Below are positions 18,666 through 27,731 of a DNA stretch of 64,000 bases, piece after piece. The first letter of the stretch is position 1; each line of letters starts with the position of its first letter. The translations under genes and the position numbers were made by a program. The notes beneath the pieces were generated by a model that had not been told where the DNA came from, did no database searches, and worked only from the letters and a program-made list of their open reading frames with translations. This stretch comes from Nitrospinaceae bacterium (GTDB lineage: Bacteria; Nitrospinota; Nitrospinia; Nitrospinales; Nitrospinaceae), in NCBI GenBank assembly GCA_029261535.1, contig JAJDBF010000002.1:62001-126000 (forward strand), in the 5' to 3' direction.

Positions 18666-19511
18666 ATGAAAACCCACGCAAAAAACTGTTTATACATTTC
18701 TGATCTCGATGGCACCCTGCTGGAACCGGGCAGTATTTTCCCTGACAGCTCCGTTGAGCGACTCAACCGGCTCATCGACCGTGGCCTCAATTTCACAATC
18801 GCCACTGCACGCACCTACGATTCCGCCCACCCTCTGCTTAAAAACGTGCGGTTGAATCACCCAGCGATTTTGTTCAACGGGGTGTTCATGACGGAATTTC
18901 ACACAGGGCACAATCTGATTGAAACGGATTTTATTCGACACGATGTGGTGCACGAAGCCATGGAACTACTGCGTCCGCGCAAGATGGACCCCTTCGTTTA
19001 TACTTACGGCGAAGAGTCGCGGGTCATCCACGGGCAGGCAGAAAACCAGGGGGCACAGAAATACCTGGACAGTCTGGAAACGGACAGGCGCCTTTGCAAG
19101 GTCGAACAGTATGAGTTTATCAACGGGGAACGCATTGCCGGGTTCCTGGTCATCGACAAAAAAGAAAAACTGGACCCGGTGCACGACCACCTGCAAAAAA
19201 CTTTTCCCGACGATCTGAATCTCTACTTCGCGGAAGACATTTCCGACCCCGGTTACTATTGGTTGCAGGCGTTTCATGCGGAAGCCAACAAAGGAAGTAT
19301 GGTCAAGCGACTTGCCAAAAAGCAGGGGTTTGCGCTGGAGCAGGTGGTGGTGTTCGGCGATTACTTGAACGATCTTGAAATGTTTCATATCGCCGGACGG
19401 GCACTGGCAGTTGAAAACGCTTTGGCAAAAGTCAAAAATGCCGCAGACGAGATCATCCCGTCCAATGCGGAGCAAGGCGTTCTGCAATATCTGGAATCAC
19501 TTGAATTATAG
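18666..19511 (+). CDS. HAD-superfamily (Cof-type) phosphatase
   Basis: Cytoplasmic HAD hydrolase, type IIB cap. Motif I is ISDLDGTLL near residue 12, a threonine-containing motif II (TIATART) follows, then a cap of about 100 residues, a lysine near NKGSMVKRL and motif IV GDYLNDLEMF. 281 aa fits Cof/YidA-type sugar phosphatases; substrate cannot be told from sequence. It stands alone; an AAGGA lies 12 bases before the ATG. Confidence 0.88.
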   Translation: MKTHAKNCLYISDLDGTLLEPGSIFPDSSVERLNRLIDRGLNFTIATARTYDSAHPLLKNVRLNHPAILFNGVFMTEFHTGHNLIETDFIRHDVVHEAMELLRPRKMDPFVYTYGEESRVIHGQAENQGAQKYLDSLETDRRLCKVEQYEFINGERIAGFLVIDKKEKLDPVHDHLQKTFPDDLNLYFAEDISDPGYYWLQAFHAEANKGSMVKRLAKKQGFALEQVVVFGDYLNDLEMFHIAGRALAVENALAKVKNAADEIIPSNAEQGVLQYLESLEL

Positions 19512-19611
19512 CCACTCTCTTGCCCTTGAAAGGTGCCGGAATACAACAGATAAATCTTCGGTGCCGATTGGCGCATCTAACAGTTAAAGAAACCTTTTGA
19601 GGCAACACGTC

Positions 19612-20283
19612 ATGACTGAAGATAAAAAGGATGCCGGGGAATTTCCGGAAGAATCGAAAGACACCGTTTTCCAGCGGGACAAGACGGCGAAGGAGCCGCG
19701 CGTTCAAGCGGCTGAGGGGGAAGCAGAAAAACCTGCGCCGAAACCCAGGATCAAACCACGAAAAATTTTTAAGGCTAAAAAGGTAAAAGCTAAAACAGAT
19801 AAACCGATGGAACACCGCACCCGGCAGATTTTAGTGACGAGTGTGGAAGCCGCCGATATGTTGCGCAATATTGTTATTGAATACCAGGAGGACCTGGCGA
19901 AGGAAACTTCCGACGATCCGGATAAAGTGTTTGAGGACTACGACAAGACAGAAAAGTTTTTTAAACGCCTCGCAAAAAAATACAGCCTGTGCCTGTCCAA
20001 AGTGGTGGGTGGCGACCTCGACTGGGTTTACCACGGCATGTCAATACCGGAGACCCTCACTCCAGAATTAGTTGATGAGATTTTGAAAACCGAAAAAATG
20101 TCCGTCTCAAAACCCTTCAAAACGAAACTTGGCTATCACTTGTTGCTGGTGTGTGAAACCCAGGTGAACTCGCGGGATGTTGCGGAGGAAAAACCGGAGA
20201 TGGATCCAAGACTGACTGAAATGCTGGATCGGGATCGAACTGAAACGCGGCAACCCGGCAAGGACATGCAGATTCCGAGTTAA
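19612..20283 (+). CDS. parvulin-type (PpiC) peptidyl-prolyl isomerase-like protein
   Basis: 223 aa with a highly charged, probably disordered N-terminal 65 residues (Lys/Glu/Pro rich) and a rotamase domain from about residue 67: RTRQILVTS, a long insert, LAKKYSLCLSKVVGGDLDWV and PFKTKLGYHLLLVCE, the usual parvulin framework. No signal peptide or membrane helix, so apparently cytosolic, unlike SurA or PrsA. ATG at 19612 is preferred to the TTG at 19597. Folding or scaffold role is inferred. Confidence 0.8.
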   Translation: MTEDKKDAGEFPEESKDTVFQRDKTAKEPRVQAAEGEAEKPAPKPRIKPRKIFKAKKVKAKTDKPMEHRTRQILVTSVEAADMLRNIVIEYQEDLAKETSDDPDKVFEDYDKTEKFFKRLAKKYSLCLSKVVGGDLDWVYHGMSIPETLTPELVDEILKTEKMSVSKPFKTKLGYHLLLVCETQVNSRDVAEEKPEMDPRLTEMLDRDRTETRQPGKDMQIPS

Positions 20284-20284
20284 T

Positions 20285-20300
20285 AACCTGCGTGCAGGTT
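20285..20300. other. 16-bp palindrome
   Basis: AACCTGC-GT-GCAGGTT directly after the PPIase stop and before the convergent small gene. Could act as a weak bidirectional terminator, but no T-run follows. Confidence 0.3.
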
Positions 20301-20309
20301 GATCTAAAA

Positions 20310-20399
20310 TCATGTTTTGAAAACAAACAGGATCACGCCGAAAACGACGCTGAGGCCAAGCATCCAGCACATGGCGACGAGCATTTTATCACTACCCAT
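20310..20399 (-). CDS. 29-residue single-span membrane peptide
   Basis: Translates to a short protein starting MGSDKMLVAMCWM with a run of about 22 hydrophobic residues and ending FVFKT. A strong ribosome site (GGGAGGGAG) lies six bases before the ATG, which is why this short frame is favoured over the longer 63-residue reading. Size and shape resemble bacterial small membrane subunits or regulators, but no family is recognised. It is convergent with the PPIase gene and leads away from the spondin gene. Confidence 0.5.
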   Translation of the reverse strand: MGSDKMLVAMCWMLGLSVVFGVILFVFKT

Positions 20400-20519
20400 T
20401 ACACTCCCTCCCCCAAAACAAAAGAACTGATATGAGAAAGACCTGGCAAGAAACACCAAAAATAGCACCCACCTGATAATAACGGGCTGGTGTTTTTGCA
20501 ATCTTCTATATTTTTTCGA

Positions 20520-21254
20520 TCAATAAAAAACCAGTACCTCTGCAATCGGATTCAGCCAACTATGCACCCGGCTGTCGAGATCGCTAACGCCACCCGTCAG
20601 GTCCAGATCGCCCAAATTACCACGGTGAACATGGATCAATGGATTCTCCGCAGAACCTTGCGCACCGGTCCCACACACTCCGCCATTCAATCCGGGGTTT
20701 CCCGGTACATTCGGGTCGTCCAGCGGATCACCGACGAACGGCGGTGTGCCGGGGCAACTGCGCAATTCATTGTTCGGCTCCGTGCCCGCATCATAACCGT
20801 TGAGTTGCAAAACAACTTGCCCCGTACTGTCTATCGGCACCTGATAAGAATTCAATCCAACGAATCCGTCGTTGGTCGGGACCAGCATGCCGGCAAGCGA
20901 AATGTACTCAAGACCCGGCCCCACCACCAGCCCGACAAAAATGCTTTCGCCCGGACCCAACGCGCCATCGGTTGTATCTTCAGCGACAGCTATAAAGCCA
21001 CCGCTTGCAACCAGATCCGCGCTCAATGGAGCGATATCACCAAACTCTGCCATCGCTTCAATGGCGGGAGTCGCCGGGATACCCGTGTCGAACATCAAGT
21101 TCGGAAAACTATGTGATGCTAAAACGATGGGCGCAAAATAAATGGCGTTGCTCGTGTTGGTGATTTTTAAAATCACATTTTTAAAAGTCTGCGCCTGCGC
21201 CGTACTGGCTAACAAGGTAACAATCAGCGAAAAAGTAATCGCGATAACTTTCAT
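20520..21254 (-). CDS. exported spondin-N domain protein
   Basis: 244 aa beginning with a signal peptide (MKVIAITFSLIVTLLAS, cleavage near AQA). The mature part has the Spondin_N pattern: an ITNTSN strand, SHSFPNLMFDTG, AEFGDIAPL, a GPGESIF segment, SLAGMLVPTNDGFVGL and a late HVHRGNLGDLDL block followed by a tryptophan-containing end. Bacterial spondin proteins are secreted or surface associated with unknown partners. AGGAGA lies eight bases before ATG 21254; the upstream in-frame start at 21338 would bury the signal peptide. Four cysteines near residues 180-215 may form disulphides. Confidence 0.8.
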   Translation of the reverse strand: MKVIAITFSLIVTLLASTAQAQTFKNVILKITNTSNAIYFAPIVLASHSFPNLMFDTGIPATPAIEAMAEFGDIAPLSADLVASGGFIAVAEDTTDGALGPGESIFVGLVVGPGLEYISLAGMLVPTNDGFVGLNSYQVPIDSTGQVVLQLNGYDAGTEPNNELRSCPGTPPFVGDPLDDPNVPGNPGLNGGVCGTGAQGSAENPLIHVHRGNLGDLDLTGGVSDLDSRVHSWLNPIAEVLVFY

Positions 21255-21309
21255 AAGAAACTCTCCTAAAAAAGAGGGCTGTTTTTTCAAACACTGTACT
21301 ACAAAATAT

Positions 21310-21627
21310 TCAAAGTTTAAGATCGGGCTTGATCGCACCGGATAAAATCATCTCGACCGGCGTGGCGTGTTTCTTTTTCGTGTTGCAGTCCTTGCAGGCC
21401 GGGACAATATTGCCTTTCGTGGATTTTCCGCCGCGTGACAGCGGCACCACATGGTCCATGGTGATCGTTTCCGCATCGAATTTGCCGCCGCAATAATGAC
21501 ATATGCCGTCATTGACAAGATTCTGCCACCAGGTGGTTTTGCGCATCTCCCGCGCCTTTTCCTTTTCCCGCTTGATGGCTTCAGGGCTCGGCCCTGGTGC
21601 ACCCTTCCCTGTTTTTTTACGCGCCAC
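21310..21627 (-). CDS. HNH endonuclease-fold protein
   Basis: 105 aa; the C-terminal two thirds carry the HNH fold with CxxC zinc ligands (CHYCGG), the catalytic DHVVPLSRGG, GNIVPAC and CKDCN. The first 40 residues are basic and helical, typical of single-domain HNH proteins of the McrA/5-methylcytosine-type nuclease group. GTG start overlaps the stop of the upstream DUF1566 gene by one base (TAGTG), so the two are translated together. Target and role are unknown. Confidence 0.85.
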   Translation of the reverse strand: MARKKTGKGAPGPSPEAIKREKEKAREMRKTTWWQNLVNDGICHYCGGKFDAETITMDHVVPLSRGGKSTKGNIVPACKDCNTKKKHATPVEMILSGAIKPDLKL

Positions 21628-22082
21628 TAATTTGATCCTGAAAAAGTTTTCAGCAAAAGAGCTGGGTTGAAGTTCTCTCGCACCGCACGCACCGTCGCCG
21701 AGGGACTACCCTTCGGATACCAGCGCAGAGTCGCCTGATCAAAACTGAAACTGAGAGCCCCCGACAACCATTCGCGCCAGGTCCAGAAACAACTTCCGTA
21801 ACCGAATTCAAACATCGGATCGATGTGGATTTTAAATGTTCTGCCGCGCGATTCAAACGTATGCCCCAAAAGATAAAGGCTCTGCATCTCCAACCGATTC
21901 GGCAAACGCCAATCGGCAAAACCTCCCAACCGATTGCGGTTGAGCCCGGCGACATATTTCTCCGCCTCGTACCAGGTCATGTAGTTACCCGTTTCGCCGT
22001 AGGCATAGCTTTCCTGCCACATCAAACCGGTCGTCTCATCGCGGACGGTGCCATCGCCCTGATCCTGAAATCGTTCTGTCAT
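21627..22082 (-). CDS. DUF1566 (Lcl C-terminal) domain protein
   Basis: 151 aa without signal peptide. The DUF1566 pattern is clear: DGTVRDETTGLMWQ, an ETGNYMTWYEAEKYVAGLN helix, FADWRLPNRLEM and a final VRAVRE. The family is often found in extracellular or surface proteins; here it is apparently cytosolic. Start overlaps the preceding gene's stop (TAATG) and stop overlaps the HNH start. Confidence 0.8.
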   Translation of the reverse strand: MTERFQDQGDGTVRDETTGLMWQESYAYGETGNYMTWYEAEKYVAGLNRNRLGGFADWRLPNRLEMQSLYLLGHTFESRGRTFKIHIDPMFEFGYGSCFWTWREWLSGALSFSFDQATLRWYPKGSPSATVRAVRENFNPALLLKTFSGSN

Positions 22083-22438
22083 TAGTGGGAAGTTTCCCTT
22101 TTAAATTGATAACCACATTGCGTGATGTCGTCCGGTGCCTGCGGATATTTCAGGCAGAGCAGTGGTTTTTCCGGAGAGTCATGCACCTTGCACCCATAGT
22201 TTCCGGCAGGATCTCTGGTCAACTGATCGCAGGGGAGTTCGATTTCATAGAACAACATGTTCTGTTTGACATCTTCCCCGACCACGCGGATGCCCCGATA
22301 TTTCATATAAAGGCGCAATTCCTCAAGACTGCCATGTTGGCTGAGGGTGACATCGCGCACCGCCGTGATGTTGACCGTCTGACAGCATTCCCCGCATCGA
22401 TGGCACTCGCCCTCCCGAATCCACATAGTTCTGCCCAC
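22082..22438 (-). CDS. YkgJ-type CxxCxxxC cluster protein
   Basis: 118 aa with an N-terminal ECHRCGECCQ cluster and further cysteines (ELPCDQL, GCKVHDS, PLLCLKYP, ITQCGY), the arrangement of the putative zinc- or iron-chelating UPF0153/YkgJ family. The metal and function are not established. It follows queF by five bases and overlaps the DUF1566 gene by one, so it belongs to the queF transcription unit. Confidence 0.75.
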   Translation of the reverse strand: MGRTMWIREGECHRCGECCQTVNITAVRDVTLSQHGSLEELRLYMKYRGIRVVGEDVKQNMLFYEIELPCDQLTRDPAGNYGCKVHDSPEKPLLCLKYPQAPDDITQCGYQFKRETSH

Positions 22439-22443
22439 CTGTT

Positions 22444-22827
22444 TCAGCGTTTTTTTCGCTTTTTCGGCCCGGTTCCGGGATAGTCCACCGTCACCATGGT
22501 GTGGATGCCGCCACGCACGAAAAAATCGCCCACCACCCTCAGCCTGCGGGGTTTGATGGCTTTGACAATATCGTCCAGAATCTTGTTGGTAACCGCCTCA
22601 TGGAAAGCCCCCTCATCGCGATAGGACCACAAGTATAGCTTCAGTGATTTCAGTTCGATACAAAGCTTGTCCGGAGTGTAGTCGAGGTCGATAGTGGCAA
22701 AATCCGGCTGGCCCGTCATCGGGCACAGGCAGGTGAATTCCGGGCATTCCATGTGGATTTCGTAATCCCGGTTCGGATGCGGGTTCGGAAACGTCTCCAG
22801 CTTCTTAGGTGATTGTTTTTTAGGCAT
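22444..22827 (-). CDS. queF: NADPH-dependent preQ0 reductase QueF (short form)
   Basis: Reduces 7-cyano-7-deazaguanine to preQ1 in queuosine tRNA modification. 127 aa corresponds to the unimodular YkvM-type enzyme. The catalytic cysteine is C35 in [14 protein letters not shown], followed by the [20 protein letters not shown] segment carrying the substrate-binding glutamate, and VRGGIHTMV at the end. First gene of a four-gene minus-strand unit. No preQ1 riboswitch was recognised upstream. Confidence 0.95.
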   Translation of the reverse strand: MPKKQSPKKLETFPNPHPNRDYEIHMECPEFTCLCPMTGQPDFATIDLDYTPDKLCIELKSLKLYLWSYRDEGAFHEAVTNKILDDIVKAIKPRRLRVVGDFFVRGGIHTMVTVDYPGTGPKKRKKR

Positions 22828-22927
22828 TTAACGATATCTTCCCAGTAAGCAGGTTTGTATAAGATGTTTTGCGGCCCTTAATATAATGAAATAAACCAAA
22901 AAAGTGAAAAAAAGTTGCCCCCCGGCC

Positions 22928-22955
22928 TTGCCATCAAAAAATAACGTCTTATTTA
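22928..22955 (+). promoter_or_regulatory. groESL promoter
   Basis: TTGCCA at 22928-22933 and TATTTA at 22950-22955 are separated by 16 bp and lie directly before the CIRCE element, the usual vegetative promoter arrangement of HrcA-controlled groE operons. Confidence 0.6.
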
Positions 22956-22958
22956 TGG

Positions 22959-22985
22959 TAAGCACTCTCATACATCAAGTGCTAA
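22959..22985 (+). promoter_or_regulatory. CIRCE operator (HrcA binding site)
   Basis: TAAGCACTC, nine-base spacer, AAGTGCTAA: each half differs from the consensus TTAGCACTC-N9-GAGTGCTAA at one position. It overlaps the expected transcription start of groESL, so heat-shock repression by HrcA is expected; hrcA itself is not in the window. Confidence 0.88.
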
Positions 22986-23242
22986 TTGCCCTTTTTGGGG
23001 CCTGAATACCGAATTGACTGGAAAAAATTTCAACCAAATCAAGACAGCTATTTTCAACCGCCCGGACAGGTGGGTTTGTTTTTTATCAAGATCACCTCTA
23101 GCAATGACTTCCAGGCCAGCACATCCCTCAGGTTTTATCGAGAAGGGATGGATTGCCGGGAAAGAAGTTTCCCAGGAAAGTCGCCAATGCCTAGAGATCC
23201 TCAAAAAAGTGTAACATCATTTTATAAAAGGAGTGGAAGGTT
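22986..23242 (+). other. long groESL leader, no gene recognised
   Basis: About 257 nt separate CIRCE from the groES start. Open frames here have no convincing ribosome site or family resemblance. If transcription starts at CIRCE this is a long untranslated leader. AAAGGAGTGG just before 23243 is the groES ribosome site. Confidence 0.5.
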
Positions 23243-23530
23243 ATGAAAATTCGTCCGTTGCAAGACCGCATTCTGGTCCAGCCGATCCTTGAAAAAGAAG
23301 TACGCAAGGGTGGCATCATCATCCCCGACTCGGCCAAGGAAAAACCGATCGAAGGTCGCGTCAAGGCTGTAGGCCAGGGCAAGCTCGCGGATGACGGCAA
23401 GCGCCACAAGCCAGATGTCAAAGTTGGCGACAAGGTGCTGTACAGCAAATATGGTGGAACAGAAATCAGACTGGATGGAGATGATCTCCTGATGATGCGT
23501 GAAGACGACATCCTGGCGGTAGTCGAGTAG
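23243..23530 (+). CDS. groES: co-chaperonin GroES
   Basis: Seven-subunit lid of the GroEL chamber. 95 aa with the start [14 protein letters not shown], a mobile loop containing [14 protein letters not shown], and the C-terminal strand DILAVVE. Length is standard. GGAGTGG stands about eight bases before ATG and groEL follows after 67 nt. Confidence 0.98.
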   Translation: MKIRPLQDRILVQPILEKEVRKGGIIIPDSAKEKPIEGRVKAVGQGKLADDGKRHKPDVKVGDKVLYSKYGGTEIRLDGDDLLMMREDDILAVVE

Positions 23531-23585
23531 ACCCCCGCCCCGTTTCATCCTACAAAATAAACTTAAACTTTATCTCATGAGCTAA

Positions 23586-25262
<1,677 letters not shown>

Positions 25263-25292
25263 ATCGGCCCAACCTGTTTAGCTTTTCCAAAA

Positions 25293-25323
25293 CCCCCGGT
25301 CCTAATGGGCCGGGGGTTTTTTT
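25293..25323 (+). terminator. groESL terminator
   Basis: ACCCCCGG 25293-25300 pairs with CCGGGGGT 25311-25318, followed by a run of T, 30 nt after the groEL stop. Confidence 0.92.
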
Positions 25324-25324
25324 G

Positions 25325-25448
25325 TGCTCGCCGCACGGCAACGGGAAACATTTTACGATCCACTCTCCAAGCTTTGCCCGCTCGTTAATTTTCTGCCTGT
25401 TGGCCCCACCGCAAGGTGGTGCTTGCGCACTCCTTGCGGAGGGCCAAC
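25325..25448. repeat. dispersed repeat with GNRA hairpin (copy A)
   Basis: Begins TGCTCGCCGCACGG and AACGGGAAACAT, matching the tandem repeats at 32405 and 32501. Ends in an inverted repeat with 17-18 nt arms (25399-25416 and 25432-25448) that contains CCACC-GCAA-GGTGG at 25406-25419, a hairpin closed by a GNRA-type tetraloop, followed by TGCTTGCGCAC. No coding sequence is seen in it. Confidence 0.5.
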
Positions 25449-25468
25449 AAAAAAAGAAGACCATCCCC

Positions 25469-25511
25469 TGTCATCCTGAGCCGCAGGTGAAAAATCGCGC
25501 CTTTGCTTTTG
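25469..25511. repeat. short dispersed repeat (copy A)
   Basis: TGTCATCCTGAG through GTGAAAAATCGCGCCTTTGC and TTTTG resembles the ends of 62103-62176, with the middle part missing here. The remaining sequence 25512-25668 shows nothing else recognisable. Confidence 0.4.
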
Positions 25512-25668
25512 ATTTAGAGTTTACGGAAGGTGGGGTCTTACAGTCGGCTGACCGAAACAACTTGAAGTTAAACCTTCCCCGGTTTTTATTTGCCCAAAAG
25601 ACCTTTTTATTTTATTCGCGTAACCCCTCTGCTCACCTCCCTCACAACCAGCCTTACCAAATTGACTC

Positions 25669-25697
25669 TTGACACAACTTCCCCTATCCGGACAATT
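25669..25697 (+). promoter_or_regulatory. promoter of first beta-roll gene
   Basis: TTGACA at 25669-25674, 17-bp spacer, then ACAATT at 25692. The same pattern (TTGACAC, TTCC, CCGGA-AATT) occurs before the second paralogue, supporting a functional promoter although the -10 is far from consensus. Confidence 0.45.
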
Positions 25698-25787
25698 GCT
25701 CGCAGGCTTATTGGAGAAGAATAAGTCTGCCGGCTGGGGGCACTTTGCTTTCTGGCGACACCAGATTAATTTTGGGAGGAGTCCATC

Positions 25788-27377
25788 ATGAAAAATTTTC
25801 TACGTGGGGGTATCGTATTATTTATCGCGCTTGCCGTTTCTTTGCCCGCCCAGGCACAAACAGTGGAAGAGCGAGTGACAACACTTGAAGGTCAGATGGC
25901 GAATGTTGAGTTGCTATCGACTCAGCTCTTCACATTATTTTCCGCCTTACAGCCAGATATCGTTGCCATCCTCAATGCATTGTCCACTCAAGCATTGGAT
26001 GTCGCCATTTTGCAGGCCAACGTCACCGCGTTGCAAACTTCTGATGGCACTCAAAACACTAACATCACTGCCCTGCAAACCAGTCAGGGGACGCAGGATA
26101 CGGTGATTGCCACGAATACCACGGCAATTGGCAACATTGTTATTCCGGATGTGACCGGAATCGCAACCAATACCACCGCCATCACGGCTCTGCAGACCAA
26201 AGACACGGCTTTAATGGCAACAGACGTTGACCTGCAAAATCAGATCACCGCAATCGTGGTGCCGGATATCACGGCTTTGACAACAGATGTCAATGAACTC
26301 AAAACCCGTTTTAACGGAGTGACCCGAATCGGCACAACTCTGCGGTTTACCGACATGAACCTGCAGGTGGTCAATGGCACGGGAGCAACCGATGGTGCGA
26401 TCAACGGGAAGGGCAATCTCATCATCGGTTACAACGAAGATATTTTTTGGCCTCAACCCGGAGGAATACCCAGTGTCAAAACAGGATCACACAACCTTAT
26501 CGTCGGCAAAGGGTTGAACTACTCAAGTTATGGCGCATTAGTGGCAGGCTCTGACAATATTTCAGATGCCCAATATGCTTCGGTGACCGGAGGTACCTTC
26601 AATAGAGCCGCCGGGAATTTTTCCGTTGTCAGTGGTGGCACTTTTAACACCACCTCCGGTGCCAATTCGAGCATCAGTGGTGGTAGAAGTAATCGAACCA
26701 CCGGATTTTTTTCCAGTATCAGCGGTGGCGAAGACAACTTTACGTCCGGTTTTTCCAGCAGTGTAAGTGGAGGTAATTTCAACGCGACCGCAGGGAATTT
26801 GTCCAGTATCAGCGGTGGTCGGAATAACGATGCAACCGGACTTTATTCCAGTGTCTCTGGTGGGTCCAACAATACCGCCTCCGGCGTACACTCAAGTGTC
26901 ACCGGCGGATTTCAGAATTTTGCTACCTTTACTTACACGAGTGTCAGCGGTGGACGGGGCAACGACGCGACCGCCATCCATTCCAGTGTCAGTGGCGGCT
27001 GGAATAATACCGCTTCGGGTGATTCCGCCAGTGTCAGCGGCGGTAATAACAATACCGCTTCCGGGATTAACAATAGCATCAGTGGCGGACAGGGTGGCAA
27101 TACATCTGCTGATTCTTCCAGTATCAGTGGCGGTTTTAATAACACCACGTCCGCTAACTATGCCAGTGTTCTTGGCGGGGGGACCAACACGGCCTCTGGA
27201 ACATCTTCCACTGTCAGCGGCGGTGTGCTCAATCTGGCATCGGGCACCGGGGCAAATACCAGTGGTGGTCGTAGCAATACAGCTTCTGGATCCCAGGCCA
27301 GCGTCAGTGGTGGACTGAGCAGGTCCTCTACCGGCACCTATGATTGGCGTGCTGGAGCGTTGTTCCAGACTCAGTAA
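25788..27377 (+). CDS. secreted fibre-like protein: coiled coil plus 17 beta-roll repeats (paralogue 1)
   Basis: 529 aa. A signal peptide (cleavage after AQA near residue 23) is followed by a coiled-coil region (about 25-180) rich in ALQTSxGTQDT and ATNTTAIG units resembling stalks of trimeric autotransporters. A connecting domain (about 180-258, with LIIGYNEDIF and GSHNLIVGKG) leads to 17 repeats of about 15 residues, consensus SVSGGxNNTASGxxS, predicted to form a YadA-head-like left-handed beta-roll. It ends TYDWRAGALFQTQ; no YadA membrane anchor follows, so attachment or export beyond the Sec step is unclear. GGGAGGAG lies nine bases before ATG. Adhesin, tail-fibre-like or surface-layer roles are all possible. 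Confidence 0.75.
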   Translation: MKNFLRGGIVLFIALAVSLPAQAQTVEERVTTLEGQMANVELLSTQLFTLFSALQPDIVAILNALSTQALDVAILQANVTALQTSDGTQNTNITALQTSQGTQDTVIATNTTAIGNIVIPDVTGIATNTTAITALQTKDTALMATDVDLQNQITAIVVPDITALTTDVNELKTRFNGVTRIGTTLRFTDMNLQVVNGTGATDGAINGKGNLIIGYNEDIFWPQPGGIPSVKTGSHNLIVGKGLNYSSYGALVAGSDNISDAQYASVTGGTFNRAAGNFSVVSGGTFNTTSGANSSISGGRSNRTTGFFSSISGGEDNFTSGFSSSVSGGNFNATAGNLSSISGGRNNDATGLYSSVSGGSNNTASGVHSSVTGGFQNFATFTYTSVSGGRGNDATAIHSSVSGGWNNTASGDSASVSGGNNNTASGINNSISGGQGGNTSADSSSISGGFNNTTSANYASVLGGGTNTASGTSSTVSGGVLNLASGTGANTSGGRSNTASGSQASVSGGLSRSSTGTYDWRAGALFQTQ

Positions 27378-27415
27378 CTCCAATCGAAACCTGACAACAC
27401 CAAACCATCCCAACC

Positions 27416-27450
27416 GGGGGAGGCGCGTCATGCGCCTTCCCCGTTTTTTT
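27416..27450 (+). terminator. terminator of first beta-roll gene
   Basis: GGGGAGGCGC pairs with GCGCCTTCCCC around GTCAT, followed by GTTTTTTT. Nearly the same hairpin follows the second paralogue. Confidence 0.85.
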
Positions 27451-27480
27451 GTGGATCTCGCGGTCGGCGGACTTTATATT

Positions 27481-27525
27481 CCCTCCCCTTTCAAGGGGAG
27501 GGTGCGGGAGGGGTCATCAATACAA
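27481..27525. repeat. CCCTCCCC hairpin repeat (copy A)
   Basis: A palindrome CCCTCCCC-TTTCA-GGGGAGGG followed by GGGAGGGGTCATC and AATACAA. The same block occurs at 47463-47510. It sits between the two paralogous cassettes. Confidence 0.55.
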
Positions 27526-27610
27526 ACTCGCCCATCGCCCGAAACCTTTGTATTTAGCCTCGCTAAACCCTGCCGTCTGCAAACCTCCCTTTGCCTGATC
27601 GAATTGAACC

Positions 27611-27639
27611 TTGACACCTCTTCCTTTTTCCGGAAAATT
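27611..27639 (+). promoter_or_regulatory. promoter of second beta-roll gene
   Basis: TTGACA at 27611-27616, 17-bp spacer, AAAATT at 27634, aligning base for base in spacing with the first paralogue's promoter. Confidence 0.45.
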
Positions 27640-27731
27640 ACCCACAGAATCTTTTGGGGAAGATTGATTTAGTGTGCCGAAAGCTTTTTACCTTAGCGGC
27701 GACACCAGATTAATTTTGGGAGGAGTCCATC

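Noticed and set aside
21310-22827. Defence island or DNA-modification system built on QueF and HNH
   Set aside because: No methylase, helicase, toxin-antitoxin or dpd-type genes are nearby; QueF alone fits ordinary queuosine synthesis.
22986-23246. 86-residue open frame in the groESL leader
   Set aside because: No ribosome site, no recognisable domain, and it overlaps the groES start.
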